Source: Variovorax sp. TBS-050B (GTDB taxonomy: Bacteria; Pseudomonadota; Gammaproteobacteria; Burkholderiales; Burkholderiaceae_C). Taken from it: a DNA stretch of 64,000 nt. The stretch spans positions 2,393,001-2,457,000 of the forward strand of contig NZ_JARXYR010000002.1 in NCBI RefSeq assembly GCF_029893635.1, written 5' to 3'. A program made the position numbers and the translations under genes. The notes below the pieces were generated by a model. The model saw nothing but the letters and a program-made list of their open reading frames with translations. It was not told the origin of the DNA and ran no database searches. This document shows positions 28,408-36,632 of this stretch, piece by piece (the stretch's first letter is position 1; every line of letters starts with the position of its first letter).

Positions 28408-30519
28408 TCAGGGCGCGAGTGCCGAGAGCGGCTGGCCCGACTTGAAGATGCTGGCGAGCTCGTCGGCCGTGAGGGCGCGGTTCCAGATCGCGAAGTCGTT
28501 GAAATCCATCGCGCCGCGCGGCGAGCTGGTTTCGCGCTTGTAGTACTGGCCCGTGCCGTCCTCGTTGAGGCCGATGCCGTTGTTCAGGCCGCCGAGCTTG
28601 GCGACGAGATCCGGGGTGAGCGTCGCGCTGCCGGTCTGCGTGGCGCGCGTCGCGTCGAACACGTAGGGCGTCATGCGCAGGTTGGCCTTGTCGATCACCA
28701 GCGCCACATAGGCCCACTGGCCGGCGCTGATGCGGTAGCCGTTGCTGTCGGCGCGCGCGCTGCCGGTGCCGACGTTGAAGCGGAGCTCGCAGCTGCCGAA
28801 CAGGCCGATGGCGAGGCCGGCATTGCCGCCGGTGGTGTAGTTCTTGTTGGCGATCACCGAGGCGCCGTTGCTCACGCCCTGGCTGCAGGTGGCGTCGGTG
28901 CGCATCCAGAAGCCAATGGTGTAGGCGGTGACCGCGGTCGCGGTCGCGACGTCGTTGGTCTGCAGCAGGCGGTAGCCGGCAGTGCCGTCGGCATTCTTCA
29001 AGGTGCTGTCCACGCGCAGCGCCTTGGCCTTATAGGGTGCCTTGAAGCCGTCGTCGACGAGGCTGCCGCCGTCGGCATCCGCCGCCCAAGGGGCCAGCGT
29101 CGAAGCGCCCATGCGGTCGACGGCGGGCAGCGCATCGAGCGGGTAGTAGTCGACCAGGCCGTTGCGCAGCGTCGGCGCGAGCGTCGCGGGCTTCAGGTAG
29201 GCGATGCGTGCCTGCAGCGCAAGGCTGGCTTCGCCCGCCTGCACGGTGTAGTCGAAGGTGTAGAGGCCGTCGCTCGCGGCCTCGATCGGGTCGGCGTAGC
29301 GGGTGGCGCCGGCCGCCAGCGTGGCCACCAGCTTGCCGTCGCGCAGCACCTTCACCGGCACGTCTGCCTGGCCCGCGAGCGACCATGAGAGTTCGATGCT
29401 GTTTCTGTCGGCACCGGTCTTCGCGACGAGACCGCGCAGCGCGGTGGGCGCCTGCAGCGCCTGGCCGTTGAAGCGGTAGTCCGCGTCGGCGGGCAAGGCA
29501 TTCAGGTGGCGCAGCACGGTGGGCGCGACGTCGGTCGCGGCGGCGAGTTTCGTGAGCGCGGCCACGTCCGCGGGCGCGGCTTCTCCGACGGCGGGAAGGG
29601 CGGCGAGCGCCTTGTTGCTCGCGATGAAGACGGTCTTGTTCCCGGCGTTCTGCAGACCGGTGGCGGCGCCGAAGGCATCGAGGCCGTGACCGGTGGTGAG
29701 CACCACCAGCCAGTCCTCCTTCGCATCGTGGGCGCTGCGCCGCGCGACGCGTGCGAGCAGTTCGCCGACCGCCGCGGCGGTGCCGGCCACCGCGCGCCGG
29801 TAGCCTTCGCTGCGCAGGCCGTCCGCTGCGGCCGCCGCGGGTGCGCCGTACTGCGCGAGCAGCAGGTCGTAGCCCTGGTCGATGAGCTGACCCGTTCGCT
29901 CGGTCACGCAGGCATCGGCGCCCGCGCAGTCGACCGCGGCATCGAGCGTGCCGTTCTCACGCGCGAGCAGCGTGGGGTAGGCGGTGTTCGTGGTGACCGA
30001 GCCGGTCAGATAGGCCGCGTCGGCCTTCTGCTTCGCGTAGGCGAAGACCGAGGGCGCGAGCGTGGCGTCGATGCGCTGGTCGGCCGTGTCCCAGCGCACC
30101 GTGTGCCGCTGGGCCCAGGTGCCGGTCACCAGCGAAGCCCAACCCGGCAGGTCCGTCGTGCGCTGTTCGCTCGGCGTGCCGTTGGCGCCGCCGGTCCAGG
30201 CTGGCGCGAGCTGCAGCGCCTGCAGGCCGGGTGCCCTGTTCTGCGCAATCGCCTCGGCGAGCGCGGCGTGCGTGAGCCCGTCGACCTCGACCAGGAGTGC
30301 CTTCGGCCCGCTCTTGCCCTGGTAGGTCGCTGGAGGCGGGCTGCTTCCGCCGCCGGTGTTGTTGCCCGATGGGGGCGGCACGGCGATGGGCGCAAAGCCC
30401 GCGCCACCGCCGCCACCGCCACCGCATGCGGCGAGCATCAGGGATGCGGCGAGTGGCAGAAATGCGCAGGAAAGCAGACGGCGAGGAAGCGCCGGGGACG
30501 ATAGAGGGTGCAGTCGCAT
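28408..30519 (-). CDS. AlkP-superfamily/LamG-domain lipoprotein
   Basis: A 703-residue lipoprotein (lipobox LAACGGGGGG). After a Gly/Pro linker, residues about 70-360 resemble the alkaline phosphatase/nucleotide pyrophosphatase fold. Visible marks are KALLVEVDGLTH with the first metal-ligand Asp, RTTDLPGWASLVTGTW with a candidate Thr nucleophile, and TDVAPTVLRHLNALP. The usual DHG motif reads TGHG here, so one metal ligand seems lost. A beta domain and a concanavalin/LamG-like domain (VDYYPLDA, then IGFWMRTDATC, then FNDFAIWNRALTADE) follow. The ATG at 30519 is chosen; an in-frame GTG at 30555 adds 12 residues. It leads the phospholipase operon and would be anchored to a membrane facing the periplasm or outside. 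Confidence 0.75.
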   Translation of the reverse strand: MRLHPLSSPALPRRLLSCAFLPLAASLMLAACGGGGGGGAGFAPIAVPPPSGNNTGGGSSPPPATYQGKSGPKALLVEVDGLTHAALAEAIAQNRAPGLQALQLAPAWTGGANGTPSEQRTTDLPGWASLVTGTWAQRHTVRWDTADQRIDATLAPSVFAYAKQKADAAYLTGSVTTNTAYPTLLARENGTLDAAVDCAGADACVTERTGQLIDQGYDLLLAQYGAPAAAAADGLRSEGYRRAVAGTAAAVGELLARVARRSAHDAKEDWLVVLTTGHGLDAFGAATGLQNAGNKTVFIASNKALAALPAVGEAAPADVAALTKLAAATDVAPTVLRHLNALPADADYRFNGQALQAPTALRGLVAKTGADRNSIELSWSLAGQADVPVKVLRDGKLVATLAAGATRYADPIEAASDGLYTFDYTVQAGEASLALQARIAYLKPATLAPTLRNGLVDYYPLDALPAVDRMGASTLAPWAADADGGSLVDDGFKAPYKAKALRVDSTLKNADGTAGYRLLQTNDVATATAVTAYTIGFWMRTDATCSQGVSNGASVIANKNYTTGGNAGLAIGLFGSCELRFNVGTGSARADSNGYRISAGQWAYVALVIDKANLRMTPYVFDATRATQTGSATLTPDLVAKLGGLNNGIGLNEDGTGQYYKRETSSPRGAMDFNDFAIWNRALTADELASIFKSGQPLSALAP

Positions 30520-30569
30520 CGGAGTTCTGGTGGGTGTCGTGGGCAGAGCGGGCACGGGCCCTCGCGCGC

Positions 30570-30592
30570 AAAAAAAAGTGCCCGAAGGGCAC
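30570..30592 (-). terminator. Terminator-like hairpin in the phospholipase operon leader
   Basis: Read on the minus strand, GTGCCC-TTC-GGGCAC is followed by eight T residues, a classical intrinsic terminator. It lies downstream of the 5'-nucleotidase gene, but also downstream of the Pho-box-like array and candidate -10, and 50 nt before the lipoprotein start at 30519. It could therefore end the upstream transcript or attenuate the phospholipase operon. A further GTGCCC (plus-strand GGGCAC at 30550-30555) could pair with the hairpin's 3' arm instead. Confidence 0.75.
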
Positions 30593-30609
30593 GTGCGCGG
30601 CGTTGGCGA

Positions 30610-30676
30610 AGATTAGGGAGAAGCGATGACGTCACGGTGAATCACCCGTGACATCGCGACGGCAGGCGCATGACAG
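30610..30676 (-). promoter_or_regulatory. Candidate Pho-box array and -10 element
   Basis: On the minus strand, five 7-bp units occur at exact 11-bp intervals: CTGTCAT (30670-30676), CTGCCGT (30659-30665), ATGTCAC (30648-30654), GATTCAC (30637-30643) and ACGTCAT (30626-30632). The PhoB consensus is CTGTCAT/C repeated every 11 bp. Ten nt after the last unit comes TAATCT (30610-30615), a fair -10 hexamer at the spacing usual for PhoB-activated promoters. The array points at the AlkP/LamG-lipoprotein-phospholipase operon. Confidence 0.65.
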
Positions 30677-30731
30677 CGCCAGTGTTCAAGCAGCGAGCGA
30701 AGCGGCGCGGCCGCTTCCGCGGGCGAAGCCC

Positions 30732-31631
30732 CTACGCTTCGTTGCTGATGCCGCTCGACACGTGCCCCGCCGGCACATGGCGAGCCGCGGCGTCGACGTG
30801 GCCGGTCTGGTCGTCGAAGAAGAAGTCTGGCTCGAACTCGCGCAGGAACTCGCCCTTGGGCAGGCCGCCGAGGAACATGGCTTCGTCGACCTTGATGTTC
30901 CACTTCATCAGCGTGCGGATCGCGCGCTCGTGCGCCGGCGCGCTGCGCGCGGTGACGAGGGCGGTGCGGATGCGCATCTGCGCGTTGCCCGCCATCTGCA
31001 GGCGGTGCAGCGCGGCCAGCAGCGGCTTGAACGGGCCTTCGGGCAGCGGCAGGTCGGCCTTGCTGAGTTCGTGCGCCTGGAAGGCGTCGAGGCCCTGGGC
31101 CTGGTAGATGCGCTCGGCTTCGTCGGAGAACAGCACCGCGTCGCCGTCGAAGGCGATGCGCACTTCGTTGGGCCAGGCGTCGCTGGCCTTGACCGATTCG
31201 ACCAGCACGCGCGCGGCCGGGAAGCCGGCGCTGAGCGCCTCGCGCACGTCCTGCGCATTGACCGAGAGGAACAGGTGCGCCCGCAGCGGCCGCAGGTAGC
31301 CGAAGGGCGGCCGGCCCTGCGTGAACACGCCGCGCTGCAGCTTGATGTCGGCCGCGGCGCTCGAGCGGAAGATGCGCATGCCCGAGACCGGGTCGTTGCG
31401 CGAAAGGATCACGACCTCGACGCGCTGCACGCCGTCGTCGTTGAAGCGCAGCAGCTTGCGGATCAGCGAGTACGCGATGCCGGGCGCGGCGGGCACGTCG
31501 AGCCGCTCGAGCTGCAGCTTCATGTAGCCTGCGTCGTCCCCCGACTCGAAGACGAGGTTCTCCTCTTCGAGGTTGAATAGGGCACGCGAGGAGATCGCGA
31601 CCACGAGCTTGTCTTCGAGGGTTACCGGCAT
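30732..31631 (-). CDS. 5'-nucleotidase (cytosolic NT5C1-like family)
   Basis: A 299-residue soluble protein of the bacterial 5'-nucleotidase family related to eukaryotic cytosolic 5'-nucleotidase 1. It opens MPVTLEDKLVVAISSRALFN. Other family features are VILSRNDPVSGMRIF, RIAFDGDAVLFSDEAERIY with the Asp-rich phosphatase-type motif, and KWNIKVDEAMFLGGLPKG near the end. It should release phosphate from nucleoside 5'-monophosphates in the cytoplasm; there is no signal peptide. An AAGGAAA site precedes the ATG at 31631. It lies just downstream of gspF on the same strand (16-nt gap), so it may be transcribed with the T2SS genes. The phospholipase operon begins after its stop. Confidence 0.82.
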   Translation of the reverse strand: MPVTLEDKLVVAISSRALFNLEEENLVFESGDDAGYMKLQLERLDVPAAPGIAYSLIRKLLRFNDDGVQRVEVVILSRNDPVSGMRIFRSSAAADIKLQRGVFTQGRPPFGYLRPLRAHLFLSVNAQDVREALSAGFPAARVLVESVKASDAWPNEVRIAFDGDAVLFSDEAERIYQAQGLDAFQAHELSKADLPLPEGPFKPLLAALHRLQMAGNAQMRIRTALVTARSAPAHERAIRTLMKWNIKVDEAMFLGGLPKGEFLREFEPDFFFDDQTGHVDAAARHVPAGHVSSGISNEA

Positions 31632-31647
31632 GGCAGGTTTCCTTGCC

Positions 31648-32886
31648 TCACTTCACGAACTGATTGAGCTGGATGATGGGGAGCATCACCGCCAGGACGA
31701 TCAGCATCACCACGCCGCCCATCGCGACGATCAGGAGCGGCTCGAGGATGGTGGCGAGATGCATCGCGCGGCGCTGCACTTCGGCGCCCAGCTGGTTGGC
31801 GGCGCGCTGCAGCATCAATGGCAGCGTGCCGGTCTGCTCGCCGAGACGCGCGAACATCGAGACCAGACCCGGAAAGCGCTTCTTCTGCGCGAGCGCGGAG
31901 GCGAGCGGCGCGCCTTCGCGCACCAGCACCAACGCATCGAGCGCATCGGCGCGCATGGCGCGGTTGCCGAGCGTTTCCGAGGCGGCCTGCAGCGCACGCA
32001 GGATCGGCACGCCGGCGGTCGCGAGCATGGCCAGCGTGCTGGCGAAGCGCGCCGCGTTGTAGCCGCGCGCGAGCTTGCCGACCAGCGGCAGCCGCAGCCA
32101 CGCCGCGTCGAACTTCAGCCGGAAGGCCTCCTGCGCGAGCGCGATGCGCGCGGCGACGGCCGCGAACACCACGCCGCCGAGCATCCACCAGCCGTAGTTG
32201 CGCACCGCGGCGCTCAGCGAGAGCATCACGGTGGTCAGGAAGGGCAGCGACCGCTTGGTGCCCGCGAACACCTGCGCCACCTGCGGCACCACGTAGCTCA
32301 CGAGGAAGATGACGATCACGATCGCCACCAGCGTGACGATGGCCGGATAGAGCGCCGCGCCCACGAGCTTCTGCTGCAGCGCCTGGCGCGCCTCGAGGTC
32401 GTCGGCCAGTCGGTCGAGCACGAGGCCCAGGTTGCCGCTCTGCTCGCCCGCACCGATGACCGCCGTGTAGATGGGCGAGAACTCGCGCGGATGCGCGGAA
32501 AGCGCACGCGCGAAGGGCGAGCCCGCGTTCACCTCTGCGCGCAGCGAGGCGACGAGGTTGCGCTGCGGCTCGGACTCGGCTTCGTCGGTGAGCGCGGTCA
32601 GCGCGCGTTCGAGCGGAAGGCCCGAGGATACGAGGCCCGCGAGCTGACGCGTCCAGACCGCGAGGCCGGTGGAATTGAAGACCCGCTTGCCGCCGCCGAG
32701 CCAGCGCGCCAGCCCCGTGGGCCGGCCGCTGGCGTCGAGCTGTTCGCTGCCGACCGGCTTGACCGACAGCGGAATCAGCGCCTGTGCGCGCAGCATGCTG
32801 CGCGCGCTGCGCGCGGTGTCGGCCTCGAGCACGCCTTCGCGCGACTGGCCGCTGGCATCGATGGCTTCGAAGGAATAGGCGGGCAT
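31648..32886 (-). CDS. gspF: Type II secretion inner-membrane platform protein GspF
   Basis: A 412-residue polytopic inner-membrane protein of the T2SS assembly platform. It starts MPAYSFEAIDASGQSREGVLEAD, the family's standard opening. Two repeats of the T2SSF domain follow (FTRQLAGLVSSGLPLERALTAL-type helix near residue 80; a second near residue 280 with FASTLAMLATAGVPILRALQ). Hydrophobic segments lie near 180, 220 and at the C-terminus (MGGVVMLIVLAVMLPIIQLNQFV). GspF links the ATPase GspE to pseudopilus assembly. It is the last gsp gene of the minus-strand operon, 14 nt after gspE. Length matches the roughly 405-residue norm. Confidence 0.95.
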   Translation of the reverse strand: MPAYSFEAIDASGQSREGVLEADTARSARSMLRAQALIPLSVKPVGSEQLDASGRPTGLARWLGGGKRVFNSTGLAVWTRQLAGLVSSGLPLERALTALTDEAESEPQRNLVASLRAEVNAGSPFARALSAHPREFSPIYTAVIGAGEQSGNLGLVLDRLADDLEARQALQQKLVGAALYPAIVTLVAIVIVIFLVSYVVPQVAQVFAGTKRSLPFLTTVMLSLSAAVRNYGWWMLGGVVFAAVAARIALAQEAFRLKFDAAWLRLPLVGKLARGYNAARFASTLAMLATAGVPILRALQAASETLGNRAMRADALDALVLVREGAPLASALAQKKRFPGLVSMFARLGEQTGTLPLMLQRAANQLGAEVQRRAMHLATILEPLLIVAMGGVVMLIVLAVMLPIIQLNQFVK

Positions 32887-32900
32887 GTCAGCGGCGGCGG

Positions 32901-34292
32901 CTATTCACGCGTGACGCGCAGCAGCTCGGCACGGGAGGTGATGCCGGCCTGCACCAGCCGTTCGCCGTCGTCGCGCATCGAGCGCAGGCCGCCGCGCGTG
33001 CCGGCCTCGAACAGCTGGCTCTCGGCGGCCCTGCCGTGGATCAGCGCCTGGACTTCGTCGTTCGCGACCAGCAGTTCGAAGATGCCGGTGCGGCCCTGGT
33101 AGCCGGTCTGGCCGCAGGCGTCGCAGCCGGCGCCGCCGCAGGTGGTGCAGACCTTGCGCACCAGCCGCTGCGCGAGCACGCCGAGCAGCGACGAGCTCAG
33201 CAGGAAGGGCTCCACGCCCATGTCGGTGAGGCGCGTGACGGCGCTGACCGAGTCGTTGGTGTGCAGCGTGGCGAGCACGAGGTGGCCGGTGAGCGAGGCC
33301 TGGATCGCGATCTGCGCGGTCTCGAAGTCGCGGATCTCGCCGATCATGATGACGTCGGGGTCCTGCCGCAGGATCGCGCGCAGTGCCTTCGCGAAGGTGA
33401 GCTCGATCTTGGCGTTGATCTGGGTCTGGCCCACGCCTGGCAGCTCGTACTCGATCGGGTCCTCCACCGTCATGATGTTGCTGCGGCTGGCGTCGAGCCG
33501 CGCCAGCGCCGCATACAGCGTGGTGGTCTTGCCCGAACCGGTGGGGCCGGTCACGAGGATGATGCCGTGCGGCTGCGCAATGAGCTTCTCGAAACGCTCG
33601 AGCGTGTCGCCCTGCATGCCCACCGATTCGAGCGTGAGCTTCGATTCGGTCTTGTCGAGCAGGCGCAGCACCGCGCGCTCGCCGTGCGCGCTCGGCAGCG
33701 TGGAGACGCGCACGTCGACCGCGCGCGTGCCGATGCGCAGCGAGATGCGGCCGTCCTGCGGCAGCCGCTTCTCCGAGATGTCGAGGTCGGCCATGATCTT
33801 CAGGCGCGAGATCAGCGCCGCATGCAGCGCGCGGTTGGGCTGCACCACCTCGCGCAGCGTGCCGTCGATGCGGAAGCGCACGGACGAAGTGCGCTCGTAG
33901 GGCTCGATGTGGATGTCGCTCGCGCCGTCGCGCGCGGCCTGCGTAAGCAGGGCGTTGAGCATGCGGATGATCGGCGCGTCGCCGGCGCTTTCGAGCAGGT
34001 CTTCCACGGCGGGCAGCTCCTGCATCATGCGCGAGAGGTCGGCGTCGCTCTGCACCTCGCTCACGACCGCGGCGGCGCTCGATTCGCCCTGCGCATAGGC
34101 GGCGCTGATGCGCTGCGCGAGCGGACCCGCATCCAGCACCTCGAAGGCATGCACGCCGTACTTGCGCGTGACTTCGCCGAGCGCACTGCGGGAGGGCTGG
34201 CTCGACATCCACAGCGTGCAGCGGCCGTCGTCGGCCTCCTCGAGCAGCAGCTGCTGGCTGCGGGCGAATGCGTAGGGCAGGGGATGGCGCAT
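32901..34292 (-). CDS. gspE: Type II secretion ATPase GspE
   Basis: A 463-residue cytoplasmic ATPase that powers pseudopilus assembly. Visible motifs are the arginine-rich region SDIHIEPYERTSSVRFRIDG, Walker A GPTGSGKTTT, the Asp box MTVEDPIEYELPGVGQ, Walker B IMIGEIRDFETA and a zinc module CTTCGGAGCDACG. The N-terminal domain is short, which accounts for a length slightly under the roughly 500 of E. coli-type GspE. It lies between gspD (16 nt upstream) and gspF (14 nt downstream). The ATG at 34292 starts MRHPLPYAFARSQQLLLEE, matching the family's N1 domain opening. Confidence 0.95.
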   Translation of the reverse strand: MRHPLPYAFARSQQLLLEEADDGRCTLWMSSQPSRSALGEVTRKYGVHAFEVLDAGPLAQRISAAYAQGESSAAAVVSEVQSDADLSRMMQELPAVEDLLESAGDAPIIRMLNALLTQAARDGASDIHIEPYERTSSVRFRIDGTLREVVQPNRALHAALISRLKIMADLDISEKRLPQDGRISLRIGTRAVDVRVSTLPSAHGERAVLRLLDKTESKLTLESVGMQGDTLERFEKLIAQPHGIILVTGPTGSGKTTTLYAALARLDASRSNIMTVEDPIEYELPGVGQTQINAKIELTFAKALRAILRQDPDVIMIGEIRDFETAQIAIQASLTGHLVLATLHTNDSVSAVTRLTDMGVEPFLLSSSLLGVLAQRLVRKVCTTCGGAGCDACGQTGYQGRTGIFELLVANDEVQALIHGRAAESQLFEAGTRGGLRSMRDDGERLVQAGITSRAELLRVTRE

Positions 34293-34308
34293 GGCGGTCG
34301 CTTCGGCT

Positions 34309-36630
34309 TCAGGGCAGTTCGCGGGCGGTGCTCGGATCGGCCGTGGGCGGCAGCGCCCCGCGCAGGGTGCCCGATGCGCGCTGCGGCTGGCCGCTGCGGC
34401 GGTCGGCGGCGGGGCTGGCCGGCGCGGGCGGCGGGATCAGCCGCGTGCCCTCGATGCGTTCGCCGCTGTCGTTGCTGCTGCTGCGGGCACCCGAGCGCGG
34501 CAGCGGCGCCGCCGGCAGCACGGGCGACGAATCGACGCCGCGCAGCATGATGTTGTCGGTGGTGGGCTGGGCGCGCTGCTGCATGCCGCGGATCTCGTCG
34601 TAGCGGTCGTAGGCGAAGGCTTCGGTCGAGGCGCCGTCGCGCATGACCACCGGGCGCAGGAACATCATGAGGTTGCTCTTGCTGCGCGAGCGCACTTCGT
34701 TCTTGAACAGGTTGCCGAGCACCGGGATGTCGCCGGCCACGGGCACCTTCTCGATGGTGTTGTTGTAGTCGTCCGAGAGCAGGCCGCCCAGCATGACGAG
34801 GCCGCCGTCCTCCACCAGCACGCTCGATTCGATCGAGCGCTTGTTGGTGGTCGGGCCATTCGGGTTGTTGACCGTGTTCTGGTCGACCGTCGAGGTCTCC
34901 TGGAAGATCGTCATCTTCACCGTGCCGCTCTCGTTGATCGTCGGGCGCACGCGCAGCGTCAGGCCGACGTCCTTGCGTTCCACGGTGGTGAAGGGGTTGA
35001 TGCCCACCGAGCCCGAGGTGCTCGCGTACTGGCCGGTGACGAAGGGCACGTTCTGGCCGATGACGATCTTGGCCTCCTCGTTGTCGAGCGTCAGCAGGTT
35101 GGGCGTGGAGAGCACGTTGGCATCGCCGTCGCTGTTGAAGAAGTTGGCGATCGCGCCAAGGATGTACTGGCCGCCGATCTTGCCCGCGATGCCGAGGTTC
35201 AGGCCCGCCGAGGGCCGCACGTTGGCCACGTCGCGCGTGGCCAGCGCCTGCGTGAGCGCGAGGATGTTGGCGCTCGAGAGGCTCGAATTGGTGCCGATGA
35301 CCGCGTTGTTGCCGAGCGCGCTCTGCCACTGCACGCCGAAGTTGGCGGCCTTCTTGGCGCTGACCTCGACGATCAGCGCCTCGATCATGACCTGCGCGCG
35401 CCGGCCGTCGAGCCGGTCAATCACGGCGCGCATCTGCCGGTACTGCGGCTCGGGCGCGGTGATGATCAGCGAGTTGGTCGAGGGATCGGCCTGGATCTGT
35501 CCGCCGGTCGAGGGCTGGTTGGCGTTGTTGAGCGGCGCGTTGGCGGCCGGCGAGCCGCTGCCCTGGCTGTTGAGGTTCACCGGTGTCGCCTGCGGAATGT
35601 TCGCCTGTGCCTGCGTGCCGGTGCCGCCGGCCGCGCCGGGGACGCCCGGCGTGCCGGGGAGCTGGTTCGCGGCCATGGCGGCGCGCAGCGTGGCTGCGAG
35701 CCGCACCGCGTCGGCGTTCTTCAGGTAGACCACGTAGATGTTGCCGGCGGCGCCGTTGCTGGTTTCGGCCGCCGGCCGGTCGAGCTTCTCGACCAGCGTG
35801 CGCACCAGCGAGGCGCGCGCGGGATTGGCCGCGCGCAGGATCAGCGCGTTGCTGCGCGGATCGGCCAGCAGCGTGGTGCGGAACGAGGCGTCGGGCGTGC
35901 CCGGCGCCGCAGCGCCCGGTGCGCCCGAGCCGCTGCCGTCGACCAGCCGCGTGATCAGCGGCAGCATGTCGGTGGCGATCGAATGCTTGAGCGGGATCAC
36001 CTCGATGTCGGAGGCGTTGGGCACGTCGAGCGCGGCGACGATGCGCGCGAGCCGGCGCATGTTGCCCGCGTAGTCGGTGATCACGAGCGAGTTGTTGCCC
36101 GGGTTCACGTTGATTGTGTTGTTGGGCGGGATCAGCGGACGCAGCACCGGCAGCAGGCTGTTCGCGGACTCGTAGTTGAGCCTGAAGATCTGCGTGACGA
36201 TCTGGTTGTCGGCCGCGGAGCCTGCGGTCGGCGTGGCGGTGTTGACGGTCTGGCTCTGCAGCTTGGCGTCGGCCTCGGGCACGATCTTGTAGAGGCCTTC
36301 GGCCTCCACCACCGCGAAGCCCTGCAGCCGCAGCGCGGAAGCGAACTGGTTGAAGGCGGCCGTGGGCGCGAGCGGCCGGTCGGTGACGAGGTTCATCGTG
36401 CCCTTGACGCGCGGGTCGACCACCACGTCGCGGCCGGTCACCACCGCCATCGTGCGGGCCACGGCCTCGATGTCCGCATTGGCGAAGTTGAGCGTGATGG
36501 GTTCGCCGCGGCGCGGCGCGCCGGCGCCCGGGGTCTGCGCGAAGGCCGGCGGCGTCTGCAGGACGGTGGCGGCGATCAGCATCTGCGCCGCGAGTGCGAC
36601 GATGCCGAGCGAGGTCGATGGCTTCTTCAT
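34309..36630 (-). CDS. gspD: Type II secretion outer-membrane secretin GspD
   Basis: A 773-residue secretin forming the outer-membrane channel. The signal peptide begins MKKPSTSLGIVALAAQMLIA and ends at AFAQ. The N0 domain follows (ITLNFANADIEAVARTMAVV), then N1-N3 repeats (VIPLKHS, YLKNADAVRLAATLR). The secretin core has QVMIEALIVEVSAKKAANFG and VPVAGDIPVLGNLFKN. The N3 region contains a Gly/Pro/Asn-rich insertion of about 70 residues. The Asp/Ser-rich C-terminus has no clear pilotin-binding helix. The start is the ATG at 36630, 2 nt after gspN's stop, although the frame is open further upstream. Confidence 0.94.
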   Translation of the reverse strand: MKKPSTSLGIVALAAQMLIAATVLQTPPAFAQTPGAGAPRRGEPITLNFANADIEAVARTMAVVTGRDVVVDPRVKGTMNLVTDRPLAPTAAFNQFASALRLQGFAVVEAEGLYKIVPEADAKLQSQTVNTATPTAGSAADNQIVTQIFRLNYESANSLLPVLRPLIPPNNTINVNPGNNSLVITDYAGNMRRLARIVAALDVPNASDIEVIPLKHSIATDMLPLITRLVDGSGSGAPGAAAPGTPDASFRTTLLADPRSNALILRAANPARASLVRTLVEKLDRPAAETSNGAAGNIYVVYLKNADAVRLAATLRAAMAANQLPGTPGVPGAAGGTGTQAQANIPQATPVNLNSQGSGSPAANAPLNNANQPSTGGQIQADPSTNSLIITAPEPQYRQMRAVIDRLDGRRAQVMIEALIVEVSAKKAANFGVQWQSALGNNAVIGTNSSLSSANILALTQALATRDVANVRPSAGLNLGIAGKIGGQYILGAIANFFNSDGDANVLSTPNLLTLDNEEAKIVIGQNVPFVTGQYASTSGSVGINPFTTVERKDVGLTLRVRPTINESGTVKMTIFQETSTVDQNTVNNPNGPTTNKRSIESSVLVEDGGLVMLGGLLSDDYNNTIEKVPVAGDIPVLGNLFKNEVRSRSKSNLMMFLRPVVMRDGASTEAFAYDRYDEIRGMQQRAQPTTDNIMLRGVDSSPVLPAAPLPRSGARSSSNDSGERIEGTRLIPPPAPASPAADRRSGQPQRASGTLRGALPPTADPSTARELP

Positions 36631-36632
36631 GG

